This document shows positions 15,816-25,200 of a stretch of DNA of 42,142 nucleotides, piece after piece. The notes below the pieces were generated by a model. That model had not been told where the DNA came from and did not search any database. It saw only the letters and a list, made by a program, of their open reading frames with translations. Made by a program: the position numbers and the translations under genes. Every line of letters starts with the position of its first letter. Positions within the stretch are counted from its first letter, which is position 1. Source of the stretch: JBBQWS01 sp038210415 (GTDB lineage: Bacteria > Actinomycetota > Actinomycetes > Prado026); contig JBBQWS010000028.1 of the NCBI GenBank assembly GCA_038210415.1, positions 1 to 42,142 on the forward strand. Direction: 5' to 3'.

Positions 15816-17365
15816 CCGAACCCGCGGGCGGTCCCGACGAGCCAGGTGGGGGCCTGCAGAAGCTCGCCAAGGACGGGGTGCTCGGGCTCGCCGGGGCGGC
15901 CGTCTCGGCCGTGCTCAACGTGGTTCTCGTCCTTGTTGTCATCCGGTCGGCGGGCAAGGAGGGCGCCGGGGTCATCTTCGCCGTCACGTCGTTGTTCCTC
16001 ATCGCGTCCACGATCGCCCGGCTCGGGTCGCCGACCGGGCTCGTCTACTTCCTGGTGCGAGCCCGCACGTCCGGACGCGTGGACACGCTGCGGCAGGTGC
16101 TGCGCACCGGGCTGGTCCCTGTGGTCGTCGCATCGGTCCTCGTGGCTCTGCTGATCGTGGGCTTCGCCCCGACACTGGCGAGCTGGATCGCGCCTACCGA
16201 CTCGGCCGCCGCACAGGCTCCGCTGCGTCTGCTCGCCCTGCTGCTGCCGGCCGCCGCGGTGTCCGACACCCTGCTGATGGGCAGCCGCGGCTTCAATGCC
16301 ATGCGACCGCTGATCCTCGTCGAGCGGATCGGCCGTCCTGTCGCGCAGGTGCTGCTGACCGGGGCGGCGATCCTGCTGGGCTGGAAGGGAACGTCGGCGC
16401 TGACCTCGGCGTGGGCGATCCCGTACCTCCTCTCCGCCGCCGTGGCCGGGTACTGGACCCTGCAGCTCATCCGTCGGACGGAGCGACGGGCCGACGTCCG
16501 CCCGCTCGCCGGTTCGGGCGGCGGGCGCGAGTTCTGGCGCTTCACCGCACCGCGGGCCCTGCAGAGCATCGTCCAGATCGCGTTGCAGCGCCTCGACATC
16601 GTCCTCGTCTCGGCTCTGCGTGGCCCTGCCGACGCGGCGGTGTACGCCGCGGTGACCAGGTTCCTGGTGTTCGGCCAGCTCGGCGCCCAGGCGATCACCT
16701 CGGCCATCCAGCCCAGGTTGAGCGCGCTGTTCTCGGCCGGCGACGTCGCGGGTGCCAGCCGGGTCTACCAGGTGTCGACCTGCTGGCTCGTGCTGCTGAC
16801 GTGGCCGGTCTACCTCAGCCTCGCCGTGTTCTCGCGGCAGATCCCCGAGCTGTTCGGGCGCGGCTACGGCGCGGGCACCGCCGTCCTGGTCGTGCTTGCC
16901 GGCGCCATGCTCGTGGCGACCGGCAGCGGGCTCGTCGACGTCGTGCTCGCGATGTCGGGGCGCACCACGTGGACCCTGGCTAACTCGATCCTGGCGCTGA
17001 CGGTCGACGTCACGCTCAACCTGATCCTGATCCCACGGATCGGCATCCTCGGTGCGGCGATCGCCTGGGCCGGCGCGATCGTGGCCAACAACCTTGTCCC
17101 GCTCACCCAGCTCGGGCTGGCCATGCGACTGCATCCTTTCGGGCGCGGCACCGTGCTCGCCATGGGCACCGCGCTGACCTGGCTGGCGGCTGTCCCCGTG
17201 GTGGCCGGTCTGCTCTTCGCGTGGACGGCTCCGGTGCTCCTTGTCGCGATGGCTCTGGGTACAGTCGGATACGTCCTCACCCTGTGGCGCTGGCGGTCGG
17301 TGTTCGAGCTCGACGCGCTCCGGGGCGCGGGACGTCGAACTGCGCTCGTCACGGCGCAGTCGTGA
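15812..17365 (+). CDS. Wzx-like polysaccharide flippase (MOP superfamily)
   Basis: A 517-aa membrane protein with about 12-14 hydrophobic segments in the polysaccharide-transport (RfbX/MurJ-like) arrangement. Typical signs are the N-terminal KDGVLGLAGAAVSAVLNVVL, the FWRFTAPRALQSIVQIALQRLDIVLVS stretch in the middle (second half start), and VTLNLILIPRIGILGAAIAW in helix ~11-12, which is the classic 'NxxLip.yGixGAaia' block. It would flip undecaprenyl-linked repeat units to the outer face for polymerisation. The GTG start overlaps the sulfotransferase stop; an in-frame GTG farther upstream is less likely. Confidence 0.9.
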   Translation: MTEPAGGPDEPGGGLQKLAKDGVLGLAGAAVSAVLNVVLVLVVIRSAGKEGAGVIFAVTSLFLIASTIARLGSPTGLVYFLVRARTSGRVDTLRQVLRTGLVPVVVASVLVALLIVGFAPTLASWIAPTDSAAAQAPLRLLALLLPAAAVSDTLLMGSRGFNAMRPLILVERIGRPVAQVLLTGAAILLGWKGTSALTSAWAIPYLLSAAVAGYWTLQLIRRTERRADVRPLAGSGGGREFWRFTAPRALQSIVQIALQRLDIVLVSALRGPADAAVYAAVTRFLVFGQLGAQAITSAIQPRLSALFSAGDVAGASRVYQVSTCWLVLLTWPVYLSLAVFSRQIPELFGRGYGAGTAVLVVLAGAMLVATGSGLVDVVLAMSGRTTWTLANSILALTVDVTLNLILIPRIGILGAAIAWAGAIVANNLVPLTQLGLAMRLHPFGRGTVLAMGTALTWLAAVPVVAGLLFAWTAPVLLVAMALGTVGYVLTLWRWRSVFELDALRGAGRRTALVTAQS

Positions 17366-17402
17366 ACCCGAACCGAGCAGCCGACCGGGAGCCTGAGCCG
17401 CG

Positions 17403-18443
17403 ATGAGCAGCAACCGAGCGCGGATGACGGCCGCGGTCGTCGCCGTCGCGCTGCTCCTCGGCGGCGGGGCGGTCGCCCTGGGGCTGGCGGGTCGTGGCGG
17501 CAACAACCCCCCGGGCAGTTCCGCCAGCCCGTCCCTGTCGACCTCATCGCCCGCGACCACGTCCGCTCCGACGGGCACCTCGACGCAAGGCCCCAGACCG
17601 CCGGCACAGGGCGCCTGGGTCGGCGCCTGGGTCAAGCCGGGCGTCCCCACCCAGGCCGGTCGGGTCCAGGCCGTGGCCGACTTCGAGCGCGATATCGGGC
17701 GGACCCTTGCTGTGGTCCACACGTTCCACAAGTGGGCCGACGAGTTCCCGTCCCAGGCCGACATCGACCTAGCGGGGCAGAGCAAGGTGCTGATGATCTC
17801 GTGGGCGGGAGCGGACACCCGGCTGATCCAGTCGGGGCGCTACGACGAGCTGATCCGGGCCCGGGCCCAGGAGATCAAGGCCTGGGGCGTACCCTTCCTC
17901 CTCCGGTTCCGGTGGGAGATGAACCGGCCCAACCTCGGCGCCCTCGTCTGGACCCCGGCCGACTACATCGCGGCCTGGAAGCACGTCCGGGCCATCTTCA
18001 GCGAGGTCGGCGCGACGAACGCCGCCTGGGTGTGGTGCCCGATCGCGACGAATTTCAATGCCACCAACGGTCCCGCGTTCTACCCTGGTGACGACCAGGT
18101 CGACTGGCTGTGCACCGACGTCTACCCGGGCCAGACGCACGACAGCTTCAGCAACGTCTCCCGCGAGTTCCTGACCTATGCCGCGCAGCAGCACCCGACC
18201 ATGCCGGTGATCATCGGCGAGTTCGGCACCGAGAACCCCGAAGCGGCCAAGCGCACCCAGTGGATCGTCGAGGCGTCGGCGTTCGTGCGGAGCCGGCCGC
18301 AGATCAAGGCCTGGGTCTACTTCGATGCGCAGCGCGAGGAGAACGGCGTCCAGCGCGACTTCACGTTGCAGGGCACCGGCGGGCCGCTGGCGGCCTTCCG
18401 CACCATGGCGTCGCTGCCGTACTTCAACCCGCCCGTGCCGTGA
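17403..18443 (+). CDS. Secreted or membrane-anchored GH26-like glycoside hydrolase
   Basis: A 346-aa protein with an N-terminal hydrophobic signal/anchor (~9-30), a Ser/Thr/Pro linker (~38-66) and a GH26-like TIM-barrel domain. RFRWEMNRPN holds the likely acid/base Glu172, and VIIGEFGTEN the likely nucleophile Glu273; AAWVWCPIATNF and WLCTDVYPG are further family-like blocks. It is the second GH26-like enzyme of the locus but has no binding module. In polysaccharide operons such hydrolases trim or release polymer during export, which is the best guess. The ATG at 17403 is preceded by a GGGAGCC-like site and starts 37 bases after the flippase. Confidence 0.85.
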   Translation: MSSNRARMTAAVVAVALLLGGGAVALGLAGRGGNNPPGSSASPSLSTSSPATTSAPTGTSTQGPRPPAQGAWVGAWVKPGVPTQAGRVQAVADFERDIGRTLAVVHTFHKWADEFPSQADIDLAGQSKVLMISWAGADTRLIQSGRYDELIRARAQEIKAWGVPFLLRFRWEMNRPNLGALVWTPADYIAAWKHVRAIFSEVGATNAAWVWCPIATNFNATNGPAFYPGDDQVDWLCTDVYPGQTHDSFSNVSREFLTYAAQQHPTMPVIIGEFGTENPEAAKRTQWIVEASAFVRSRPQIKAWVYFDAQREENGVQRDFTLQGTGGPLAAFRTMASLPYFNPPVP

Positions 18444-18454
18444 CCGGAGGACGC

Positions 18455-19252
18455 ATGGCTTCGCACCGCATGGTGTTCGTGGGTGGGCTGCACCGCAGCG
18501 GCACGACCCCGCTCGCCCGGGTGCTTGCCGAGCACCCACAGGTCAGCGGCTTCGCCGGCACCGGCGTCACCGAGGATGAAGGCCAGCACCTGCAGGATGT
18601 CTACCCGGCGGCCCGCAAGTACGGCGGCGCAGGACGGTTCGCGCTCCAGGACGCCGCTCACCTGACCGAGACCTCGCCGCTCGCCACCCCCGAGGCTGCG
18701 GACCGGCTGTTCGCGGCGTGGCGGCCGTACTGGGACCTCGACCGGCCGGTGCTCCTCGAGAAGTCGCCGCCCAACCTCGTGATGACCCGGTTCCTGCAGG
18801 CCCTCTATCCGGAGGCGTACTTCGTGGTGATCGTCCGGCACCCGGTCGTGGTGGCCCTGTCGACCGAGAAGTGGTTGCACGCCAAGACATTGCGCACACC
18901 GATGGCCAACTGGTTCGCGGCTCACGACACGTTCAGGGCCGACGCGCCGCACCTCGAGCGGCTGCACGTCGTGAAGTACGAGTCGTTGGTGCTCGACCCG
19001 GCAAAGGAGCTCGCGGCCATCGGCGATTTCCTCGGTCTCGACGGCCCGGTGCCGACCCAGTCGTGGCAGGCGGGGCGCAGCGACGCGTACACCAAGGCGT
19101 GGACCGAGCTGGCGACCGACCGCCGACCCTGGCGCCGGCTCCCGCGGCGCTCCCTCGTCCGCACCTACGCAGACCGCGCGCGCGACTACGGCTATGACGT
19201 CGAGGACCTGGACGTACTCCGTCCGTGGCCCGCGGCCGGGTCCCGTAGCTGA
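18455..19252 (+). CDS. PAPS-dependent sulfotransferase
   Basis: A 265-aa protein with the sulfotransferase PAPS sites: 5'-phosphosulfate loop FVGGLHRSGTTPLARVL (GLHRSGTTPL at 11-20), a LLEKSPPNLVMTRFLQ segment, and the 3'-phosphate motif YFVVIVRHPVVVALST. Closely resembles the Sulfotransfer_3-type enzymes common in actinobacteria. The ATG at 18455 follows CGGAGG with a short 4-base gap. A GTG at 18440 overlapping the upstream stop is an alternative, as is ATG 18470. It is the third sulfotransferase domain of the locus, implying at least two or three different sulfation positions. Acceptor unknown. Confidence 0.9.
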   Translation: MASHRMVFVGGLHRSGTTPLARVLAEHPQVSGFAGTGVTEDEGQHLQDVYPAARKYGGAGRFALQDAAHLTETSPLATPEAADRLFAAWRPYWDLDRPVLLEKSPPNLVMTRFLQALYPEAYFVVIVRHPVVVALSTEKWLHAKTLRTPMANWFAAHDTFRADAPHLERLHVVKYESLVLDPAKELAAIGDFLGLDGPVPTQSWQAGRSDAYTKAWTELATDRRPWRRLPRRSLVRTYADRARDYGYDVEDLDVLRPWPAAGSRS

Positions 19253-19418
19253 CCCTGTACGCAACGTAGTCGATGCTGGTCGTCCGTTCGGCCAGATCCC
19301 CTCGACGGACGTACCGAACACCCTTCCAGGGGGTGGCAGGGTGCGATCCAGACGGCACCCTTGAGCTTCGGCCCGCTGCCTGACCCCGGCGGCGGGCGTG
19401 ACCAAGGGGAGAGTCACC

Positions 19419-21887
19419 GTGACGGTTCGTCGCACCACTGCACTGGCCATGGTCCTGAGCGTCGCTGCCGCCGTCGGCGTCAGCACTGCCGGTCCGGCCC
19501 AGGCTGTCCAGTACCCGCAGGCGACCATCGTGTCGGCCGACCCGCAGAACAACACGCCCAACGTGCTCAACGGCGCGGTCAAGGCGATCGTGCAGGTGGG
19601 CAACAAGATCGTCCTCGGCGGCACGTTCACCTCGGTGCAGGAGTCGGGCAGCAACAAGCCGATCCAGACCCGTACCCGGCTGCTGGCGTTCGACGCGACC
19701 ACCGGCGTCGTCGACCCCGCGTTCGCTCCTGTGCTCGACGGCGAGGTGTCGTCGCTGGCGGTCTCCGCTGACGGCCAGTCGGTCTACGTGGGCGGGTACT
19801 TCAACAACCTCAACGGGGTGGCGACGAAGAAGCTCACCCGGATCAACCTCGCGGACGGTACCAAGACGGCCGGCTTCAAGCCCGCCGTCCCCAACAGCAA
19901 CGTCCGCGACCTGCGTCTGATGGCGAACGGCCAGCTGATCGTCGCCGGCGGCTTCTCGAAGCTGGGCGCCGTGCTGACCAGTCAGATCGGGTCGTTGAAC
20001 GCAGCGACTGGCGCTGTCACCCCCTTCCTCAGTGGTCTGGCATTCGCGGGCCCGCTGAACGGCGGCGTCCTGACCGTCAACAAGATCGACGTCTCGGGCG
20101 ACGGCAGCAAGCTGCTCGGGCTCGGCAACTTCTCGACCATCAACGGCGCACCGCGGTCGCAGCTCTTCCTGCTGGACACGTCCGGCCCGGCTGCGGTGCT
20201 GTCCTCCTGGCAGACCGGCTTCTTCGCCCCCGGCTGTGCCGGTGTCTTCGACACCTACATGCGTGACCTCGACATCTCACCGGACGGCAGCTACGCCGTG
20301 GTGACGACGACCGGCGCCTACGGCGGCCCGAGCAGCCCCTGTGACACCCAGAGCCGTTGGGACCTCACTACCAACGCGTCCGGCCTCATGCCGGTGTGGA
20401 CCAACGTGACCGGCGGCGACACCACCTACGCGGTCGCGGTCACCAACGCCGCGGTCTACGTCGGCGGCCACTTCCGCTGGATCAACAACCCTTACGCCGG
20501 TGACGCCGCCGGTCCCGGTGCCGTGCCGCGCCAGGGCATCGCTGCGCTCGACCCGGCGAACGGTCTGCCGCTGTCGTGGAACCCGGGCCGCGACCGTGGG
20601 GTCGGCGTGTTCGATTTCCTCGCCAGCTCGACCGGGCTCTGGGTAGGCAACGACACCAAGAAGATCGGTGGGGAGACGCACCAGCGGATCGCGTTCTTCC
20701 CGCTCGCCGGCGGCGTCACTCCGCCTGCCAACGCGACGGCGTCGCTGCCCGGCACCGCCGTGCTGCTCGGTCGTCCCGGCGCCGGTTCGGACGCCAGCGT
20801 GCTGTACCGCGTGAACGCCGCGGGGTCTGCGCTCGCCTCCGCCGACGACGGCCCGGACTGGACAGCAGACGACCAGGCCGCCAACGCCTTCCGCAACAGT
20901 GGCAGCAACTCCGCGTACTGGGGTGGCGGCGAGACGGCCGACTCGACCGTCCCGAACACAGCCCTCGACCGCGCACCGCTGGCCCTGTTCGACAGCGAAC
21001 GCTGGGACCCGGGAACAGCCGGGGACGGCAACGAGATGCAGTGGCAGTTCCCGGTCGCGGCCGGAACCCACGTCAGCGTCCGCCTTTACCTGATCGACCG
21101 TTGCGGCTGCACCTCGGTCGCGGGGTCGCGGGTCTTCACGGTCGGCATCGACGGGAACCCGGTCGCTCCGAACCTCGACGTGAACGCCATCGCCGGGCAC
21201 AACGTCGGCACGATGCGTTCGTTCGACGTCACCAGCGACGGGTCGGTCGACATCGACTTCCGCCACCTGGTCGAAAACCCGCTGATCAACGGTATCGAGA
21301 TCATCAACAAGGACGTCCCGGCCGGCACCGGCGGCCCGGGCACCGCTGACGAGGTCCGCACTGTGGGCTATGACGGCTCGTCCGCGCCGAGCGCTCCGGT
21401 GACCCTCGCGGGCACCGAGTCGTGGAGTCAGGCGCGAGGCGCTTTCGCGGTCGACGGTGTCGTCTACAACGGGTGGGCGGACGGCACGATGACCGCTCGC
21501 GCGTTCGATGGCTCGACCTTCGGGCCGAAGTCGGCGCTCGACCTGCACGGCAGCGGCTTCATCAGCGAGCTGCCGAACGTGACCGGCATCGTGTACCAGA
21601 ACAGCCGGATCTACTACACGCTGTTCGGCAACTCGAACCTGTACTCGCGGGCGTTCACGTCCGAGAGCCGGGTCGTGGGCGAGCTGCGGTCGACGGTCGG
21701 CGGCGCCTCGGCGCTGAACCCGGCCGGCGTCGCGGGGATGTTCCTGTCCGGCAGCACGCTTTACGCCGCCGACAAGACCGACGGCCACCTCTACGCGGTG
21801 CCGTTCACCGGCGGTCTCGTCGGGGGTTCGGCGACGACGGTCGACAGCACAGTCGACTGGCGCTCGCACGGCACCTTCCTCCGCTAA
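19419..21887 (+). CDS. Large secreted protein: beta-propeller region, malectin-like domain and C-terminal repeat region
   Basis: An 822-aa exported protein. A signal peptide (1-29, ending AQA) precedes a propeller-like region (~35-440) made of repeated strands such as KIVLGGTFTSV, SVYVGGYFNNLNG, QLIVAGGFSKL and AVYVGGHFRWI, like the delta-60/DUF5122 type. Residues ~465-635 resemble malectin, a carbohydrate-binding fold: VLYRVNAAGS, YWGGGETAD and VRLYLIDRC...VFTVGIDG. The last ~180 residues contain further short beta repeats. The GTG at 19419 is chosen over GTG 19398 because AAGGGGAGAG lies just upstream of it. It ends the operon after a 166-base gap and probably binds the exported polymer at the cell surface (inference). 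Confidence 0.82.
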   Translation: MTVRRTTALAMVLSVAAAVGVSTAGPAQAVQYPQATIVSADPQNNTPNVLNGAVKAIVQVGNKIVLGGTFTSVQESGSNKPIQTRTRLLAFDATTGVVDPAFAPVLDGEVSSLAVSADGQSVYVGGYFNNLNGVATKKLTRINLADGTKTAGFKPAVPNSNVRDLRLMANGQLIVAGGFSKLGAVLTSQIGSLNAATGAVTPFLSGLAFAGPLNGGVLTVNKIDVSGDGSKLLGLGNFSTINGAPRSQLFLLDTSGPAAVLSSWQTGFFAPGCAGVFDTYMRDLDISPDGSYAVVTTTGAYGGPSSPCDTQSRWDLTTNASGLMPVWTNVTGGDTTYAVAVTNAAVYVGGHFRWINNPYAGDAAGPGAVPRQGIAALDPANGLPLSWNPGRDRGVGVFDFLASSTGLWVGNDTKKIGGETHQRIAFFPLAGGVTPPANATASLPGTAVLLGRPGAGSDASVLYRVNAAGSALASADDGPDWTADDQAANAFRNSGSNSAYWGGGETADSTVPNTALDRAPLALFDSERWDPGTAGDGNEMQWQFPVAAGTHVSVRLYLIDRCGCTSVAGSRVFTVGIDGNPVAPNLDVNAIAGHNVGTMRSFDVTSDGSVDIDFRHLVENPLINGIEIINKDVPAGTGGPGTADEVRTVGYDGSSAPSAPVTLAGTESWSQARGAFAVDGVVYNGWADGTMTARAFDGSTFGPKSALDLHGSGFISELPNVTGIVYQNSRIYYTLFGNSNLYSRAFTSESRVVGELRSTVGGASALNPAGVAGMFLSGSTLYAADKTDGHLYAVPFTGGLVGGSATTVDSTVDWRSHGTFLR

Positions 21888-21916
21888 CCCCCACCCCCCA
21901 CCCTGAACCAACCCCC

Positions 21917-21950
21917 TTCCCCAACAACCCCCATTCCCCAACAACCCCCA
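21917..21950 (+). repeat. Tandem 17-bp C-rich repeat
   Basis: Two identical adjacent copies of ttccccaacaaccccca (21917-21933 and 21934-21950) lie in a strongly C-rich tract that flanks the large inverted repeat on its left side. The G-rich right flank is roughly complementary. Confidence 0.9.
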
Positions 21951-21952
21951 TT

Positions 21953-22094
21953 CCGCCACATGGGTCCCCTGATGCCACTAGGCCGCGGTTCCGGTCCCTC
22001 ACGGTTCGGGACTGGTCCTAGGCCGCAGCCTCGGCGGATTTCGATGAGTGCTTCTCGGGCGCTGTCTAGTGGCATCAGGGGACCCATGTGGCGG
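21953..22094. repeat. Perfect 28-bp inverted repeat with structured interior
   Basis: The left arm (21953-21980) and right arm (22067-22094) are exact reverse complements over 28 bp, separated by 86 bases. The interior holds a smaller stem, CCGGTCCC with GGGACTGG, closed by a 9-base loop. The element lies between the secreted-protein gene and mfd with no coding potential. It could be a strong terminator, a MITE-like or other dispersed intergenic element, or a structured RNA. The rest of the 347-base gap holds the C-rich and G-rich flanks and the mfd promoter. Confidence 0.85.
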
Positions 22095-22153
22095 ACAGGG
22101 AAGGGGCTGGGTGGGGGGCGGGGCGGGGTGGGGCGGTGCAGGGGATGGGCGCG

Positions 22154-22159
22154 TAGATT
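22154..22159 (+). promoter_or_regulatory. Candidate -10 element of mfd
   Basis: TAGATT, directly after a G-rich tract, lies about 75 bases before the mfd ATG. No clear -35 hexamer. Actinobacterial promoters often show only the -10, so this is plausible but unproven. Confidence 0.35.
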
Positions 22160-22234
22160 GAGAGGGTTCACCCCCCGGTCCCCTTGCGGAGCCGGGGTTG
22201 TCGTGTTGTCGCGCCAAGGGATCCCGTTCTCACC

Positions 22235-25200
22235 ATGAGCCTTGCTGGCCTGCTCGACGTCTTCACCGCCGATGCTGCGCTGACCGAGGCGGTCCGGGCG
22301 GCCCGCTCGGGCGATCGGCCGGTGCTCGACCTCGCCGGCCCGTCGGCGTTGCGCCCGTTGGTCGTCGGTGCCCTAGCGGCCCCCGCTCCGCGCGGCGCCG
22401 GCCGCCCCGTCCTGGTGGTCACCGCCACCGGCCGCGAGACGGACGACCTCGTGGCGGCCATCCGCTGCCTGCTCCCGGCCGACGCGGTCGCCGACTTCCC
22501 GGCCTGGGAGACGCTCCCGCACGAACGGCTCTCGCCGCGCAGCGACACCGTTGGGCGTCGGTTGTCGGTGCTCCGCCGCCTGGCGCATCCGGACGACCCC
22601 GACGGTTCCGGGCCGCTGCAGGTCGTCGTGGCTCCGGTCCGCAGCCTGCTGCAGCCCCTCGTCGCCGGGCTCGGCGACCTCGTCCCCGTCTCGCTGGCCG
22701 CCGGCGACGAGAAGCCGCTCGAGGACGCCGTGCGGGCCCTTGCCGCAGCCGCGTACACCCGGGTCGACCTCGTCGAGCGCCGCGGTGAGTTCGCCGTACG
22801 CGGCGGGATCCTGGACGTGTTTCCGCCCACAGCCGAGCACCCGCTGCGGATCGAGTACTGGGGCGACACGGTCGAGGAGGTCCGCTGGTTCGCCGTGGCC
22901 GACCAGCGCAGCCTCGAAGTCGCGGCGGACGGGCTGTGGGCGCCGCCGTGCCGCGAGCTGCTGCTCGACGACGCCGTACGCACCCGCGCCGCGGCCCTCG
23001 CCGACGACTTCCCCGGCCTCGCCGACGTGTTCGAGCAGCTCGCCGAGGGCATCGCCGTGGAGGGCATGGAGTCGCTGGCCCCGGTGCTCGTCGACCGGCT
23101 GGAGCTGTTGACCGACCTGCTGCCAGCCGGGACCCACGTGCTGCTCTGCGACCCGGAGCGCATCCGCACCAGGGCGCACGACCTGGTCGCTACGGGGGAG
23201 GAGTTCCTCGCCGCGTCGTGGGCCGCTGCGGCGGCCGGCGGTGTCACGCCGCTCGACCTCGGAGCGGCGGCCTACCGCAGCCTTGCCGAGGCCCGCGACC
23301 ACGCCCGGGCGCGAGGGGTGCCCTGGTGGTCGTTGTCCCCGTTCGGGCCCGACGCGGAGCTGCTCGACCCGACCGACGAACGGGCCGAAACGCTGGTCAT
23401 CGGCGCCCAGCCGGTCGACTCCTACCGCGGCGACACCGAGCGTGCCATCGAAGACGTCCGCGACTGGCTGGCTGCGCACCGACGCGTCGTGCTCCTGACC
23501 GAGGGGCACGGCTCGGCCCAGCGGATCTTCGAGCGGCTGCGCGACGCCGGGATCCCGGCCCGGCTCGACGCCGAGCTCGACCACGCGCCCGAACCCGCGG
23601 TCGCCCACGTCTCCACCGGCACCCTCGAGCACGGGTTCGTCCTCGACGGCCAGGACCTCGTGGTGCTCACCGAGTCCGACCTGGTCGGCCAGCGCGCGTC
23701 CACCAAGGACATGCGCAAGATGCCGAGCAAGCGCCGGCACGTCGTCGACCCGTTGCAGCTCAAGCCTGGCGACTACGTCGTCCACGACCAGCACGGGGTC
23801 GGCAAGTACGTCGAGATGGTGCAGCGCACCGTCGCCGGCGCGACCCGCGAGTACCTCGTGCTCGAGTACGCCGCAGGCAAGCGCGGGCACCCGGGTGACC
23901 GACTGTACGTCCCCACCGACCAGCTGGACCAGGTCACCCGGTACGTCGGCGGCGAGGCACCGACGCTCCACCGGCTCGGGGGCGCCGACTGGGCCAAGGC
24001 CAAGGGTCGGGCCAAGAAGGCGGTGCGCGAGATCGCGGCCGAGCTGATCCGTCTGTACAGCGCCCGTACGGCTTCACCCGGCTTCGCGTTCGGTCCGGAC
24101 ACACCCTGGCAGCGCGAGCTCGAGGACGCGTTCCCGTACAACGAGACCCCCGACCAGCTCTCAGCCATCAGCGACGTCAAGGCCGACATGGAGAAGCCGC
24201 TGCCGATGGACCGGCTGATCTGCGGCGACGTGGGCTACGGCAAGACCGAGATCGCCGTCCGGGCGGCGTTCAAGTCGGTCCAGGACGGCAAGCAGGTCGC
24301 GGTCCTGGTGCCCACGACCCTGCTGGTGCAGCAGCACTTCTCGACGTTCTCGGAGCGCTACGCGCAGTTCCCCGTCGTGGTGAAGGCGCTGTCGCGGTTC
24401 CAGACCGAGGCCGAGGCGAAAGCCGTCCTGACCGGCCTTGCCGACGGCTCGGTCGACGTGGTCATCGGGACCCACCGGCTGCTGTCCGGCGAGGTGGCGT
24501 TCAAGGACCTCGGCCTGGTCGTCGTCGACGAGGAGCAGCGGTTCGGCGTCGAGCACAAGGAGCACCTGAAGCGGTTGCGTACGGCCGTCGACGTGCTGGC
24601 GATGTCGGCGACGCCGATCCCGCGCACCCGCGAGATGGCGATCACGGGGATCCGCGAGATGTCCGTGATCCAGACCCCGCCCGAGGAACGGCACCCGGTG
24701 CTGACGTTCGTCGGTGCGTACGACGAGAAGCAGATCGCCGCCGCCATCCGGCGCGAGCTGCTGCGCGAGGGCCAGGTCTTCTACGTCCACAACCGGGTCG
24801 AGTCGATCGACCGGGTGTCGGCGCGCCTTCGCGAGCTGGTGCCCGAGGCCCGGATCGCGACGGCGCACGGGCAGATGCCCGAGCACCAGCTCGAGCAGGT
24901 CATCGTCGACTTCTGGGAGAAGGCGTTCGACGTGCTCGTGTGCACGACGATCGTCGAGTCTGGTCTCGACATCGCCAACGCGAACACCCTCATCGTCGAA
25001 CGCGCCGACAACTTCGGGCTGTCCCAGCTGCACCAGCTCCGGGGTCGGGTGGGCCGTGGCCGGGAACGGGCCTACTCCTACTTCCTGTACCCCCCGGAGA
25101 AGCCGCTCACCGAGATGGCGCACGACCGCCTGGCCACCATGGCGTCGCACACCGACCTCGGGTCCGGCATGCAGATCGCGATGAAGGACCTCGAGATCCG

